Source: Sphingomonas sp. CCH9-E2
GTDB lineage: Bacteria; Pseudomonadota; Alphaproteobacteria; Sphingomonadales; Sphingomonadaceae
NCBI RefSeq assembly: GCF_001557215.1
Contig: NZ_LSJM01000262.1
Span: forward strand, 1 to 16,839
Length of the DNA stretch: 16,839 bases
Direction of reading: 5' to 3'
The notes under the pieces are model-generated. The model did not search any database. It was not told where the DNA came from and saw nothing but the letters and a program-made list of their open reading frames with translations. Every line of letters begins with the position of its first letter. Position 1 is the first letter of the stretch. The translations under genes were made by a program, and so were the position numbers. Positions 1 to 7,357 of the stretch are shown piece after piece.

Positions 1-180
1 CTACACTCCCGCCATGCCCAGCACCCCGCCACCCCCGCACGCCCCGACTGCGCGGAAATGTCAGGCGGCTCCCTCACATACGGCGATTCTTGTCAGAGTT
101 GTCAGCATAGTGAACCCGACCGTTCACCAACCCCACCCGGATTTTGCGATTTCTTCACCCCCGTCGGTTAGGCCGCAGCC
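1..180. other. Intergenic region upstream of the deacetylase gene
   Basis: No credible coding region is seen; the two short reading frames here are low-complexity, proline-rich and lack homology features. The part from about 85 to 145 is visibly less GC-rich than the genes around it, as expected of a promoter region. A near-tandem repeat TTGTCAGAG / TTGTCAGCA lies at 90-107, and either TTGTCA could serve as a -35 element, but no convincing -10 follows at the right distance. The stretch just before the gene (about 168-175, GGTTAGG) is a weak possible ribosome binding site. What lies left of base 1 is unknown. Confidence 0.5.
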
Positions 181-1134
181 ATGCCCACGCGCGTTTTCCT
201 GACGGTCGATACCGAATTGATGTGGCGGCATCACGCCGCCGGGCTGCCGCTGGCGGAGATTGCGGAGCGGTCGCTGGAGCCGGCCGGGGTCGGCATCGGC
301 TATCAGCTGCGCCGCTTTGCCGAGCATGGGCTAAAGGCGACCTTCTTCGTCGATCCGATGCCGGCGGTGGCGCATGGCCTCGATCCGATCCGCCGCGTGG
401 TGGAGGCGATCCTGGAGGCGGGGCAGGAGGTTCAGCTGCACCTCCACCCCAATTGGGCCGCCGCGCGCGACGAGGATCGCAGCGCCGCCGCCTCGTTCGA
501 GCTGATCGATTTCACCTACGCCGAACAGCGCGACCTGATCGCCGCCGCGTCCGACCTGCTCGTCGCCGCCGGGGCGCCGCGCCCGATTGCCTTCCGCTCG
601 GGCAGCTACAGCGCCAGCGACGACACGCTCGCCGCGCTCGCCGAACTCGGCATCCGCTATGACAGCAGCCATAATGGCTCCGAACATCCCTGGCCCAGCG
701 CGATCGGCCTGCCCCCGCGTCAGATCGCCCCGGTCGAACATCGCGGCGTGATCGAAGTGCCGGTGACGCTGATCGAGGATGTGCGCGGCCATCTCCGCCA
801 TTTCCAGATTTGTGCGCTGTCGACCGCCGAGATGCGCGACGCGCTCGACCATGCGGTGGCGGCGCGGCATGCGGCGGTGACGATCGTCAGCCATGGGTTC
901 GAGCTCGCCAACCGCGCCGGAACCCGCCCCAATGCGGTGCATGTCGCCCGCTTCGACGCGCTCTGTGCGATGCTGGCCGAGCGGCGCGGCGGCATGGAGA
1001 CGGTGCATTTCGCCGAGCTCGGCCATCTCCCGCTGGGGCAGGACGATGCTCCGCTCGGCCCCAGCCTGATCCGCACCCGCATGCGTCAGGCGCAGCAGCT
1101 CTGGTCGAACCTCGTGTCGGAGCGCGCCGCATGA
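181..1134 (+). CDS. Polysaccharide deacetylase family protein (NodB-like)
   Basis: This 317-residue protein has the scattered motifs of the NodB/carbohydrate esterase 4 fold. TVDTE at residues 8-12 holds the putative catalytic/metal Asp10, and the strand ATFFV follows at 53-57. HLHP at 87-90 supplies the two metal-binding histidines, FRSGSY at 138-143 matches the Arg motif, and SHGF at 237-240 matches the late His motif. Such enzymes remove N- or O-acyl groups from sugars in exopolysaccharide, peptidoglycan or lipid-linked glycans. No signal peptide is visible, so it probably acts in the cytoplasm or on the inner membrane face. Its stop codon overlaps the start of the next gene (ATGA), so the two are probably translated together. 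The substrate cannot be told from sequence. The family call is firm; the role in surface polysaccharide is inference. Confidence 0.85.
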   Translation: MPTRVFLTVDTELMWRHHAAGLPLAEIAERSLEPAGVGIGYQLRRFAEHGLKATFFVDPMPAVAHGLDPIRRVVEAILEAGQEVQLHLHPNWAAARDEDRSAAASFELIDFTYAEQRDLIAAASDLLVAAGAPRPIAFRSGSYSASDDTLAALAELGIRYDSSHNGSEHPWPSAIGLPPRQIAPVEHRGVIEVPVTLIEDVRGHLRHFQICALSTAEMRDALDHAVAARHAAVTIVSHGFELANRAGTRPNAVHVARFDALCAMLAERRGGMETVHFAELGHLPLGQDDAPLGPSLIRTRMRQAQQLWSNLVSERAA

Positions 1135-2051
1135 ACGCGACCGCGCGACCCACCCCGCTCAACTTCCGCATCGGGGCGCGCACCCTTATGGCGGTGCAGC
1201 GCGACATGGTCCGCGTGCCGCTCAGTCTCGATGAAGCGCGCGAAGGCCGCTTGCCGGTGCTGCCCCCGCTGCCGCGCGACGCGCATGGCTATGTCGTGAC
1301 CTCGCTGCCCGAGGATCGGCTGGAGGCTATGGTCTATGCCTCGGGCAAGATGATCGGCTTCGTCCGTCAGAAGTATACGCGTTACTATGCCGATCTGACC
1401 GGCGGTTTCGATGCCTATATGGCCGGGTTGTCGGGCAATGCGCGGCAGGGGGCCAAGCGCAAGGCGAAGAAGATCGCGCAGGTCTCCGGCGGCGATCTCG
1501 ACATCCGCAGCTATCGCACGCCGGCGGAGCTGGAGACGTTCCACGACATCGCCCGCCGCATCGCGCTGCGCACCTATCAGGAAAAGCTGATGGGGGAGGG
1601 GCTGCCCGCGACGCCGGAGTTCATTCGGGGGATGCTGAGCGCGGCGGCGGCGGATCGGGTCCGCGCCTGGCTGCTGTTCATTGCCGGGGAACCCGCCGCC
1701 TATCTTTACTGCCCGGCGCATGGCGACAATCTGGTCTATGAATATGTTGGCCACGATCCCGCGTTCAACGACTTGTCCCCCGGCGCGGTGTTGCAAGTAG
1801 AAGCCTTTCGCGACCTGTTCGACGAACAAAAATTCGCCCGATTCGACTTCACCGAGGGCGATGGTCAACACAAACGCCAATACGCCACCGCCGGCATCCC
1901 CTGTGTGGACGTCTTGCTCCTTCGCCCCAGCCTCACCAACCGCGTGACGACAGCGGCGCTCGGCGGGTTCAATCGGACGGTGGCCGGCGGCAAGGCATTG
2001 GTCGATGCGGTGGGGCTGGAGAAGCTGTCCAAGAAGCTGCGGCGGGGATAA
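1131..2051 (+). CDS. FemAB/CelD-like GNAT acyltransferase
   Basis: This 306-residue protein starts at ATG 1131, inside the stop of the deacetylase gene (ATGA overlap); I prefer this start to the longer upstream reading frame, which only shadows the deacetylase. Features of the CelD/BcsL (Acetyltransf_6) branch of the GNAT fold are visible. A basic segment SGNARQGAKRKAKKI at 101-115 resembles the substrate-side helix of FemAB-like proteins. A central strand region runs through LLFIAGEPAAYLYC at 181-194. The signature DFTEGDGQHKRQYAT is at 239-253. Relatives are often found in exopolysaccharide, cellulose or exosortase-linked gene sets and move acyl or aminoacyl groups. Pairing with a deacetylase suggests that one removes and the other adds acyl groups on the same glycan, but this is inferred from context only. 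No signal peptide is seen. Confidence 0.8.
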   Translation: MNATARPTPLNFRIGARTLMAVQRDMVRVPLSLDEAREGRLPVLPPLPRDAHGYVVTSLPEDRLEAMVYASGKMIGFVRQKYTRYYADLTGGFDAYMAGLSGNARQGAKRKAKKIAQVSGGDLDIRSYRTPAELETFHDIARRIALRTYQEKLMGEGLPATPEFIRGMLSAAAADRVRAWLLFIAGEPAAYLYCPAHGDNLVYEYVGHDPAFNDLSPGAVLQVEAFRDLFDEQKFARFDFTEGDGQHKRQYATAGIPCVDVLLLRPSLTNRVTTAALGGFNRTVAGGKALVDAVGLEKLSKKLRRG

Positions 2052-2060
2052 GGGCAGGGC

Positions 2061-2792
2061 ATGCATCTGCGTGCCCCCGCCATCATCGTCGCGATCCGCC
2101 CGCATGGCGAAAGCGGCGCGATCGTCCGGGCACTGACGGCGGAAGCGGGGTTGCTGGCCGGTTATGTCCGGGGCGGGAGGTCGCGACAGCACCGCCCGGT
2201 GCTCCAGCCGGGCAACATCATCCTCGGCGACTGGCGCGCCCGGACCGAGGATCAGCTGCCAGCCCTGGTGGCGGAACTGGTCCACAGCCGCGCGCCGCTG
2301 TTCCGCGAGCCTTTGCCCGCCGCAGCGATCGACTGGGCCACCGCCCTGACCGCCGCGGCCCTGCCCGAAGGCCAGCCCTATCCGCCGCTCCATTCGGCTC
2401 TGGAGGGACTGCTCGACGCCATCGAAGCCGCCCCGGCGGCGCGGGGCTGGGCGGTGGCGATGGTCCGCTATGAACTGCTGCTGCTCGCCCTGCTCGGCTT
2501 CGGCCTCGACCTTGAGCAGTGCGCCGCCACCGGCGCGACCGAGGATCTGGCGTTCGTCAGCCCGAAAAGCGGCATGGCCGTCAGCACCGCCGCCGCCACC
2601 GGCTATGAGTCCCGGCTGTTCCGCTTGCCCCCCTTCCTCCGCCAAGGCGGGGCGGCGGAGTGGGGCGACATCCTCGACGGCCTGCGCCTCACCGGCCATT
2701 TCCTCGACCGCGACCTGCTCCACGGCAAGACGGCGGAGGTGCTTGCCGCCCGGGCCCGCCTGGTCGACCGCATCAACAGGGCGGTTGCGTGA
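2061..2792 (+). CDS. recO: DNA repair protein RecO
   Basis: RecO acts in the RecFOR recombination pathway: it binds single-stranded DNA and SSB and helps load RecA at gaps. The 243-residue length is normal. The N-terminal OB-fold carries the recognisable run [16 protein letters not shown] at residues 13-28, then GYVRGGRSR at 34-42 and RPVLQPGN at 44-51. The C-terminal helical domain has [10 protein letters not shown] near 150 and FVSPKSG near 165, typical of alphaproteobacterial RecO; the zinc-finger cysteines of some other RecO proteins are absent, with only one Cys here. A purine-rich AGGGCAGGG precedes the ATG. The gene lies 9 nt after the acyltransferase stop, so it probably shares that transcript, though no functional link is obvious. 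Confidence 0.95.
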   Translation: MHLRAPAIIVAIRPHGESGAIVRALTAEAGLLAGYVRGGRSRQHRPVLQPGNIILGDWRARTEDQLPALVAELVHSRAPLFREPLPAAAIDWATALTAAALPEGQPYPPLHSALEGLLDAIEAAPAARGWAVAMVRYELLLLALLGFGLDLEQCAATGATEDLAFVSPKSGMAVSTAAATGYESRLFRLPPFLRQGGAAEWGDILDGLRLTGHFLDRDLLHGKTAEVLAARARLVDRINRAVA

Positions 2793-2841
2793 CGCGGCGC
2801 AGCACGGCAAGGGGCCTGCACCTTGAGCAGGTGGAGTTGTC

Positions 2842-3888
2842 ATGCCGCTGATCGCAATCCTTCCCGGCGACGGGATCGGCCCCGAAGTTACCGCGCAGGC
2901 GCGCCGCGTTCTCGACGCGCTCGATCTCGGCCTGACGTTCGAGGAAGCACCGGTCGGCGGCGCGGCCTATTTCAGCGACGGCCACCCGCTGCCGCCCGCG
3001 ACGCTCGATCTGGCCAAGCGCGCCGATGCAATCCTGTTCGGCGCGGTCGGTGATCCGCGCTGCGACGCGCTGGAGCGGCATCTGCGCCCCGAACAGGCGA
3101 TCCTCGGGCTACGCAAGGAACTCGGCCTGTTCGCCAATCTGCGCCCCGCCACGCTGTTCCCGGGCCTCGAAGATGCCTCCGCGCTGCGCCCCGAAGTGGC
3201 GGGCGCGATCGACATGGTGATCGTCCGTGAACTCAACGGCGACGTCTATTTCGGCGAAAAAGGCATGCGCGCCACCGCATCGGGCCGCCGCGAAGGCTAT
3301 GACATCATGTCCTATAATGAGGACGAGGTCGCCCGCATCGCCAAGGTCGGGTTCGAAACCGCCCGCGCCCGGCGCGGCAAGCTCTGCTCGGTCGACAAGG
3401 CGAATGTGCTCGAAACCTCGCAGCTGTGGCGCGACGTGGTGATCGAGGTCGCGGCTGATTATCCCGGCATCGAACTCAGCCACATGTATGTCGACAATGC
3501 CGCCATGCAGTTGGTGCGCAACCCCGGCCAGTTCGACGTGATCGTCACCGGCAATCTGTTCGGAGACATCCTGTCCGATCAGGCGAGCATGTGCGCCGGG
3601 TCGATCGGCATGCTCCCCTCCGCCTCGCTCGATGGGAGCGGCAAGGGGCTGTACGAACCGATCCATGGCAGCGCGCCGGACATCGCCGGGCAGTGCAAGG
3701 CCAATCCCTGCGCGACGATCCTGTCGGCGGCGATGCTGTTGCGCTATTCGCTCGGGATGGCGGAAGCGGCCGACCGGATCGAGGCGGCGGTGACGGCGGC
3801 GCTGACCGGCGGCGCGCGCACGGCGGATCTCGGCGGGACGCTGTCGACGCAGGCCATGGGCGACGCGGTGGTGCAGGCGCTGGCGTGA
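2842..3888 (+). CDS. leuB: 3-isopropylmalate dehydrogenase
   Basis: This is the third step of leucine synthesis: NAD-dependent oxidative decarboxylation of 3-isopropylmalate in the cytosol. The 348 residues cover the whole family length. Visible motifs are GDGIGPEV at 9-16, the substrate-binding arginines around LGLRKELG (88-95), NLRP (99-102) and RELNG (129-133), Tyr137 in VYFGE, and the catalytic Lys186 in SVDKANV. The metal-binding aspartates are Asp218 in YVDNAA and Asp242/Asp246 in GDILSD. The NAD-binding HGSAPDIAG is at 275-283. A strong ribosome binding site AGGTGGAG sits at 2829-2836, 5 nt before ATG. No leuC, leuD or leuA is in the window, so leuB is separated from at least part of the pathway. 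Its stop overlaps the GTG start of the next glycosyltransferase gene. Confidence 0.97.
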   Translation: MPLIAILPGDGIGPEVTAQARRVLDALDLGLTFEEAPVGGAAYFSDGHPLPPATLDLAKRADAILFGAVGDPRCDALERHLRPEQAILGLRKELGLFANLRPATLFPGLEDASALRPEVAGAIDMVIVRELNGDVYFGEKGMRATASGRREGYDIMSYNEDEVARIAKVGFETARARRGKLCSVDKANVLETSQLWRDVVIEVAADYPGIELSHMYVDNAAMQLVRNPGQFDVIVTGNLFGDILSDQASMCAGSIGMLPSASLDGSGKGLYEPIHGSAPDIAGQCKANPCATILSAAMLLRYSLGMAEAADRIEAAVTAALTGGARTADLGGTLSTQAMGDAVVQALA

Positions 3889-4988
3889 GCGACGCGGGCC
3901 TCGAACTCGCGGTCGTCGTCCCGACCTTCAACGAATCGCGCAACGTGCCGTTGATGGTCGCAGCGCTGGATGCGGCGCTGGCGGGCCGACGCTGGGAAGT
4001 GATCTTCGTCGACGACAACAGCCCCGACGGCACCGCCGACGTGGCGCGTTCGATTGGGCGCAGCGACCCGCGTGTGCGTGTGGTCCAGCGGATCGGACGG
4101 CGCGGTCTGTCATCGGCAACGATCGAGGGGATGTGCGCCACCGCCGCGCCGTTCGTCGCGGTGATCGATGGCGACATGCAGCATGACGAGACGCTGCTCC
4201 CCAAAATGCTCGACACGCTGCTTGCGGATCACAGCGTGGACGTCGCGATCGGATCGCGCTTCGTCGAGGGTGGCGGCACCGGCGAATGGGACCGCGACCG
4301 CGTCGCCAAGTCGGAGCTTGCGACCCGCATCTCGCGCAAGGTGCTCAAGGCCGATCTCAGCGACCCGATGAGCGGCTTCTTCATGATCCGCAGCGATGTG
4401 GTGCGCGGCATCATCCCGCATCTCTCGGCGATCGGGTTCAAGATCCTGCTCGATATCCTGACCGCCAGCCCGCGCGCGCTCAAATTTGTTGAGCTCCCCT
4501 ATGTGTTTCGCACGCGCCAGATCGGGGAGAGCAAGCTCGACCATGTCGTCGCGATGGAATTTCTCATCGCGCTGTACGACCGCATGTTCGGGCGGGTGGT
4601 GCCGGTGCGGTTCGTGATGTTCTCCGCGATCGGCGCGCTCGGCGCTGGGGTGCATTTTGCCGCGCTCTGGTTGTTCTTCCGCCTGTTCGGGTACAGCTTC
4701 CTCACCGGCACGATTGTCGCGACGCTAATCGCGATGACGTTCAACTTCTTCCTCAACAACGCGCTCACCTATCGCGATGCGCGGCTGAAGGGGTGGCGGC
4801 CACTGCTCGATGGCTGGATCGGCTTCTGCATCGTCTGCTCGGTCGGGGCGGTGGCCAACATCGGCGTCGCGGCGTTCCTGCATGATGTCCAGCACGCGCA
4901 ATGGGCGCCGAGCGCGCTGGCGGGAATTGCGGTCGCGGCGGTTTGGAATTTTGCGCTGTCGTCGCGCTTCGTGTGGGGGCGGTACTGA
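3885..4988 (+). CDS. Family 2 glycosyltransferase (DPM1-like) fused to a GtrA-like membrane domain
   Basis: This 367-residue protein starts at GTG 3885, overlapping the leuB stop (GTGA). The long upstream extension of the frame is a shadow of leuB and is not included. Residues 1 to about 230 form a GT-A glycosyltransferase of the dolichol-phosphate-mannose synthase type: VVVPTFNE at 10-17, VDDNSPDGT at 42-50, the metal site DGDMQHD at 95-101, GSRF at 123-126, MSGFF at 162-166 and GESKL at 214-218. Residues 240-365 form four hydrophobic segments (about 241-261, 270-292, 309-331 and 341-360) with [10 protein letters not shown] at 287-296, matching GtrA. Such fusions make a polyprenyl-phosphate hexose at the cytoplasmic face and are thought to help flip it. 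The product would feed a GT-C transferase, and one of that class lies just downstream on the other strand. The sugar (mannose or glucose) is not determined. Confidence 0.9.
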   Translation: MSDAGLELAVVVPTFNESRNVPLMVAALDAALAGRRWEVIFVDDNSPDGTADVARSIGRSDPRVRVVQRIGRRGLSSATIEGMCATAAPFVAVIDGDMQHDETLLPKMLDTLLADHSVDVAIGSRFVEGGGTGEWDRDRVAKSELATRISRKVLKADLSDPMSGFFMIRSDVVRGIIPHLSAIGFKILLDILTASPRALKFVELPYVFRTRQIGESKLDHVVAMEFLIALYDRMFGRVVPVRFVMFSAIGALGAGVHFAALWLFFRLFGYSFLTGTIVATLIAMTFNFFLNNALTYRDARLKGWRPLLDGWIGFCIVCSVGAVANIGVAAFLHDVQHAQWAPSALAGIAVAAVWNFALSSRFVWGRY

Positions 4989-5030
4989 CGCTGCCTTATT
5001 GGTGCTGCGATTCGCGGTAAGGTTGCGCCG

Positions 5031-5972
5031 ATGATCCGCCCGCGCTCGCTGCTCCTCTCGCTCGCACTCGCACTGGCGAGTGTCCCGCTGCCCACCAGTG
5101 CGCAGGAAGCTACGCCCGACTCCGTCGAAGAAGTGGTGGTCACCGCCCGCACCTCCGGCGCGCCGATGTGGACGGTGCGCACCGAGTCGGGCGTGGTGCT
5201 GCTCGTCGGCGAAATCCGCAACGTGCCCAAGGCGACGCCTTGGTATCCCGACCGGCTCGAACGCGCCGCTGGTGGTGCGCAGCGGATCATCCTCGGCACC
5301 AAGGCAAAGGTGTCGCCGGGCGACATCCTGCGGCTGATCTTCGCGGGCGGGAAGCTCACCAAATTGCCTGATGAGCGCGTTGCGTCGGACTATCTCGATG
5401 CGACGCGACTGGCACGGCTGCGTGCGCTCGAAGCGCGGTACGAGCAGGATTACAGCCGCCGCAACTTCCTGATCACATCCTTTGACCTGCTCTCGCGCCG
5501 GCTGGCGTTCAGCAAGGATACCGGCGACGATGCCACCGATGTCGTGCGCAAGGCGGCGCGGCGCGCTGACATCGCCACCCGCCCGGTCGGCGAGGTGCGC
5601 GGCGAGGATATCATCGACAACCTCTTCGCCGCGGCGCCCGAAACACATCTGCCGTGCCTCGACGCGGCGATGGCGGCGGCGGAGATCGGGCCGGAGATCG
5701 TGACGGCGCGCGGCAAGGCGTGGACCAGCTTCGATGTGCCGGGATTGATGGCGAACCCGCTCGAGACGGCGCTCGGGCGGTGCTGGCCCTGGACCGACAA
5801 TCAGTTGGGCGCCGAACTGCGCGGGCAATGGGTAGCCGCTCTGGACGAGGCCGTCAGACAGCCCGGCGTGACGCTGGCCGTGGTGCCGATCCGTGTGCTG
5901 GCGGAAGAGGGCGGCGTGCTCGACCAGCTCAAGGCGCGCGATCTGGATATCAGCGGCCCGCGCTGGCGCTAG
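5031..5972 (+). CDS. Secreted TraB/GumN-like protein lacking the family histidines
   Basis: This 313-residue protein begins with a clear signal peptide: RPR near the N-terminus, a hydrophobic core at 7-20 and probable cleavage after TSA at 22-24. The mature start contains EEVVVTA at 34-40, similar to the TonB box of sphingomonad receptors. PMWTVRTESGVVLLVGEI at 45-62 matches the first strand pair of the TraB/GumN family. LFAAAPETHLPCLDAAM (198-214) and a C-terminal GGVLDQLKARDLDI (294-307) match later parts. In active TraB/Tiki-type members the first motif is GxxH and a second GxxH lies near the C-terminus. Here these read GEIR (60-63) and VPIR (285-288), so both histidines are replaced by arginine. 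It is probably a periplasmic, catalytically altered paralogue. ATG 5031 follows an AAGG about 12 nt upstream; the gap from the previous gene is 42 nt. Family call fairly sure; function unknown. Confidence 0.75.
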   Translation: MIRPRSLLLSLALALASVPLPTSAQEATPDSVEEVVVTARTSGAPMWTVRTESGVVLLVGEIRNVPKATPWYPDRLERAAGGAQRIILGTKAKVSPGDILRLIFAGGKLTKLPDERVASDYLDATRLARLRALEARYEQDYSRRNFLITSFDLLSRRLAFSKDTGDDATDVVRKAARRADIATRPVGEVRGEDIIDNLFAAAPETHLPCLDAAMAAAEIGPEIVTARGKAWTSFDVPGLMANPLETALGRCWPWTDNQLGAELRGQWVAALDEAVRQPGVTLAVVPIRVLAEEGGVLDQLKARDLDISGPRWR

Positions 5973-5976
5973 GCAA

Positions 5977-6033
5977 TGTCGACATTCATTCCCCTCCCTG
6001 AAAGGGAGGGGAATAATGCACTGAATGTTGATA
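5977..6033. repeat. Compound palindrome between convergent genes, possible bidirectional terminator or REP-like element
   Basis: A perfect 12-bp stem, ATTCCCCTCCCT (5988-5999) with AGGGAGGGGAAT (6003-6014), encloses a 3-nt loop. An outer imperfect stem pairs 5977-5987 with 6023-6033 through 11 pairs including two G-U, leaving the bulge AATGCACT at 6015-6022. It fills the 65-nt space between the TraB/GumN-like stop and the stop of the opposing PMT gene. No long T-run follows on either strand, so termination is plausible but not shown. CCCCTCCC-type palindromes of this look also occur as dispersed intergenic repeats in some alphaproteobacteria; this is the only copy I see in the window. Confidence 0.7.
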
Positions 6034-6037
6034 CACG

Positions 6038-7276
6038 CTAGGCCCAGCCGGGCAGCCACATCCAGCGGGTGAACGCCCGCGTGTGCGTCAGATCCTGCGC
6101 GGCGATGATCGGGTAGAAATAGGCGAACAGCCCCACCGCGGGCACCAGCAGCCATTCGTCCCGCCGTTTCAGCCAGTCGCGCCAATGGTGCATCGCCACC
6201 GCCAGCACGACGCACAGGATGATGCTGGGCAGATAATAATAGTAAAAGAACCCAAGCGACTTGGGGATGATCGCCCACACCCCGAGCGAGAAGGTCCACA
6301 GAATGGCGGCGGTAAGCGGCACGCCCGCGCGCTCCCGCACCCCGGCCCACCAGCACGCCGCGACCGCCACCAGCCCGGTCCACATGATGACCGGATTTCC
6401 GATCAGCAGCACGCCGCGCATCGCCCCCTGATCGGGCTCATAGAAATACCAGATCGGGCGCAGCATCAGCGGCCAGGTCCACCAGCTCGACTGGTAGTTA
6501 TGGGGGCTGAGCACCTGCGTCTGCAGCGCGAGCATCTCGAACTGGAACGGAATCAGCCGCGCCAGCGTCATCGGATTGGTGGTGTAGAAAAAGGCTGGGG
6601 CGAAAGTCGCGAAATAGGTGGCGATGCTGACCACGCCGAGCACTGCGAGCGCGGGCAGCCAGTGTATCCCCCCGAAGCGCATCGGATCGCTCAGCCGCAG
6701 CCACAAGAACGCGACGCCCGCCAGCGCGACATAGGGGATCGCCGCCCACTTCACCCCCACCGCCGCGCCGAACAGCACCGCGCTCGCCAGCCAATAGCCC
6801 CATGCCCGTCGCGATTCGGCTTGCATCGCCGCGAGGAAGGCGACCCCGGCCCAGACCAGCAATCCGCCCATGAACACGTCCAGCATCCCGATCCGCGCCT
6901 GGACGAACACCATCTGCCCCAGCATCGCGAAGATCGCGGCGAACAGGGCAGGGCGGGTGGCGCGGGTCAGCAGCAGCGTGAAGGCATAGACCCCCGCGAT
7001 CGTCGCGCTGCCGAACAGGGTCGAGAAAATCCGCCACCCCAGCGCATTGTCGCCGATCAGGTGAATGCCCAGCGCAATCAGCGACTTGCCCAGCATCGGA
7101 TGCTCGGGATTGGTGATGTGCGAGAAGTCGAGCAGCACCCGCGCGGCGGTGACGTAATGCACTTCGTCAAACAGCAGGATGCTGGGCCGCTCGACGCCGA
7201 CAGTGAAGAGGCATTGCGCAACGACTGCGAGGAGCAGGCCGAGCAGGACGGGGCGCTGTTCGAGACGGTCGAGCAT
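6038..7276 (-). CDS. PMT-type phospholipid carrier-dependent glycosyltransferase (GT39-like)
   Basis: This 412-residue integral membrane protein has many hydrophobic segments. It carries the hallmarks of the protein O-mannosyltransferase superfamily (GT-C fold). FDEVHYV at 36-42 holds the Asp-Glu motif of the first periplasmic loop, HPMLGK at 59-64 follows, and RIGMLDVFM is at 128-136. HNYQSSWWTWPLMLRPIWYF at 259-278 is a strong PMT signature, followed by C-terminal membrane helices. These enzymes use a polyprenyl-phosphate sugar and transfer it on the periplasmic side, to secreted proteins in actinobacteria and eukaryotes. Start ATG 7276 is chosen because the in-frame sequence upstream has no ATG or GTG nearby and runs antisense into metZ. 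The likely donor-making enzyme is the GT2-GtrA fusion nearby. An ArnT-like lipid or glycan acceptor is an alternative to protein. Confidence 0.85.
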   Translation of the reverse strand: MLDRLEQRPVLLGLLLAVVAQCLFTVGVERPSILLFDEVHYVTAARVLLDFSHITNPEHPMLGKSLIALGIHLIGDNALGWRIFSTLFGSATIAGVYAFTLLLTRATRPALFAAIFAMLGQMVFVQARIGMLDVFMGGLLVWAGVAFLAAMQAESRRAWGYWLASAVLFGAAVGVKWAAIPYVALAGVAFLWLRLSDPMRFGGIHWLPALAVLGVVSIATYFATFAPAFFYTTNPMTLARLIPFQFEMLALQTQVLSPHNYQSSWWTWPLMLRPIWYFYEPDQGAMRGVLLIGNPVIMWTGLVAVAACWWAGVRERAGVPLTAAILWTFSLGVWAIIPKSLGFFYYYYLPSIILCVVLAVAMHHWRDWLKRRDEWLLVPAVGLFAYFYPIIAAQDLTHTRAFTRWMWLPGWA

Positions 7277-7357
7277 CGGCGCGTGAATAGCTGAGCTTCG
7301 CGCCCGCGTCACCCGTCGCGCTTGCGCCCCCGCGCCATCCGCTTCTAGAGGGACATC
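7277..7357. promoter_or_regulatory. Divergent promoter region between the PMT gene and metZ
   Basis: This 81-nt space must hold the start signals for both divergent genes. An AGAGGGA at 7347-7353 is a good ribosome binding site for metZ, 4 nt before ATG. The region is very GC-rich and no convincing -35/-10 pair is visible on either strand. I looked for a SAM-binding leader, common before methionine genes in alphaproteobacteria, and found no convincing one. Confidence 0.4.

Noticed and set aside
90..127. Promoter from the TTGTCA copies upstream of the deacetylase gene
   Set aside because: Good -35-like hexamers, but no acceptable -10 element at 16-18 nt for either copy.
1086..2843. Long open frame of 585 codons on the minus strand
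   Set aside because: It lies antisense to the acyltransferase and recO genes, is rich in Arg/Gly/Gln of the kind produced by reading GC-rich genes backwards, and has no recognisable domain.
4725..6383. 552-codon minus-strand open frame
   Set aside because: Antisense to the GT2-GtrA and TraB/GumN-like genes and, at its right end, out of frame within the PMT gene; low-complexity composition.
7268..7310. Possible SAM-II-like leader upstream of metZ (GCGCGTGAATAGCTGAG)
   Set aside because: The string only loosely resembles the 3' half of SAM-II, overlaps the start of the PMT gene, lies too far from the metZ start, and lacks the upstream pairing strand needed for the pseudoknot.
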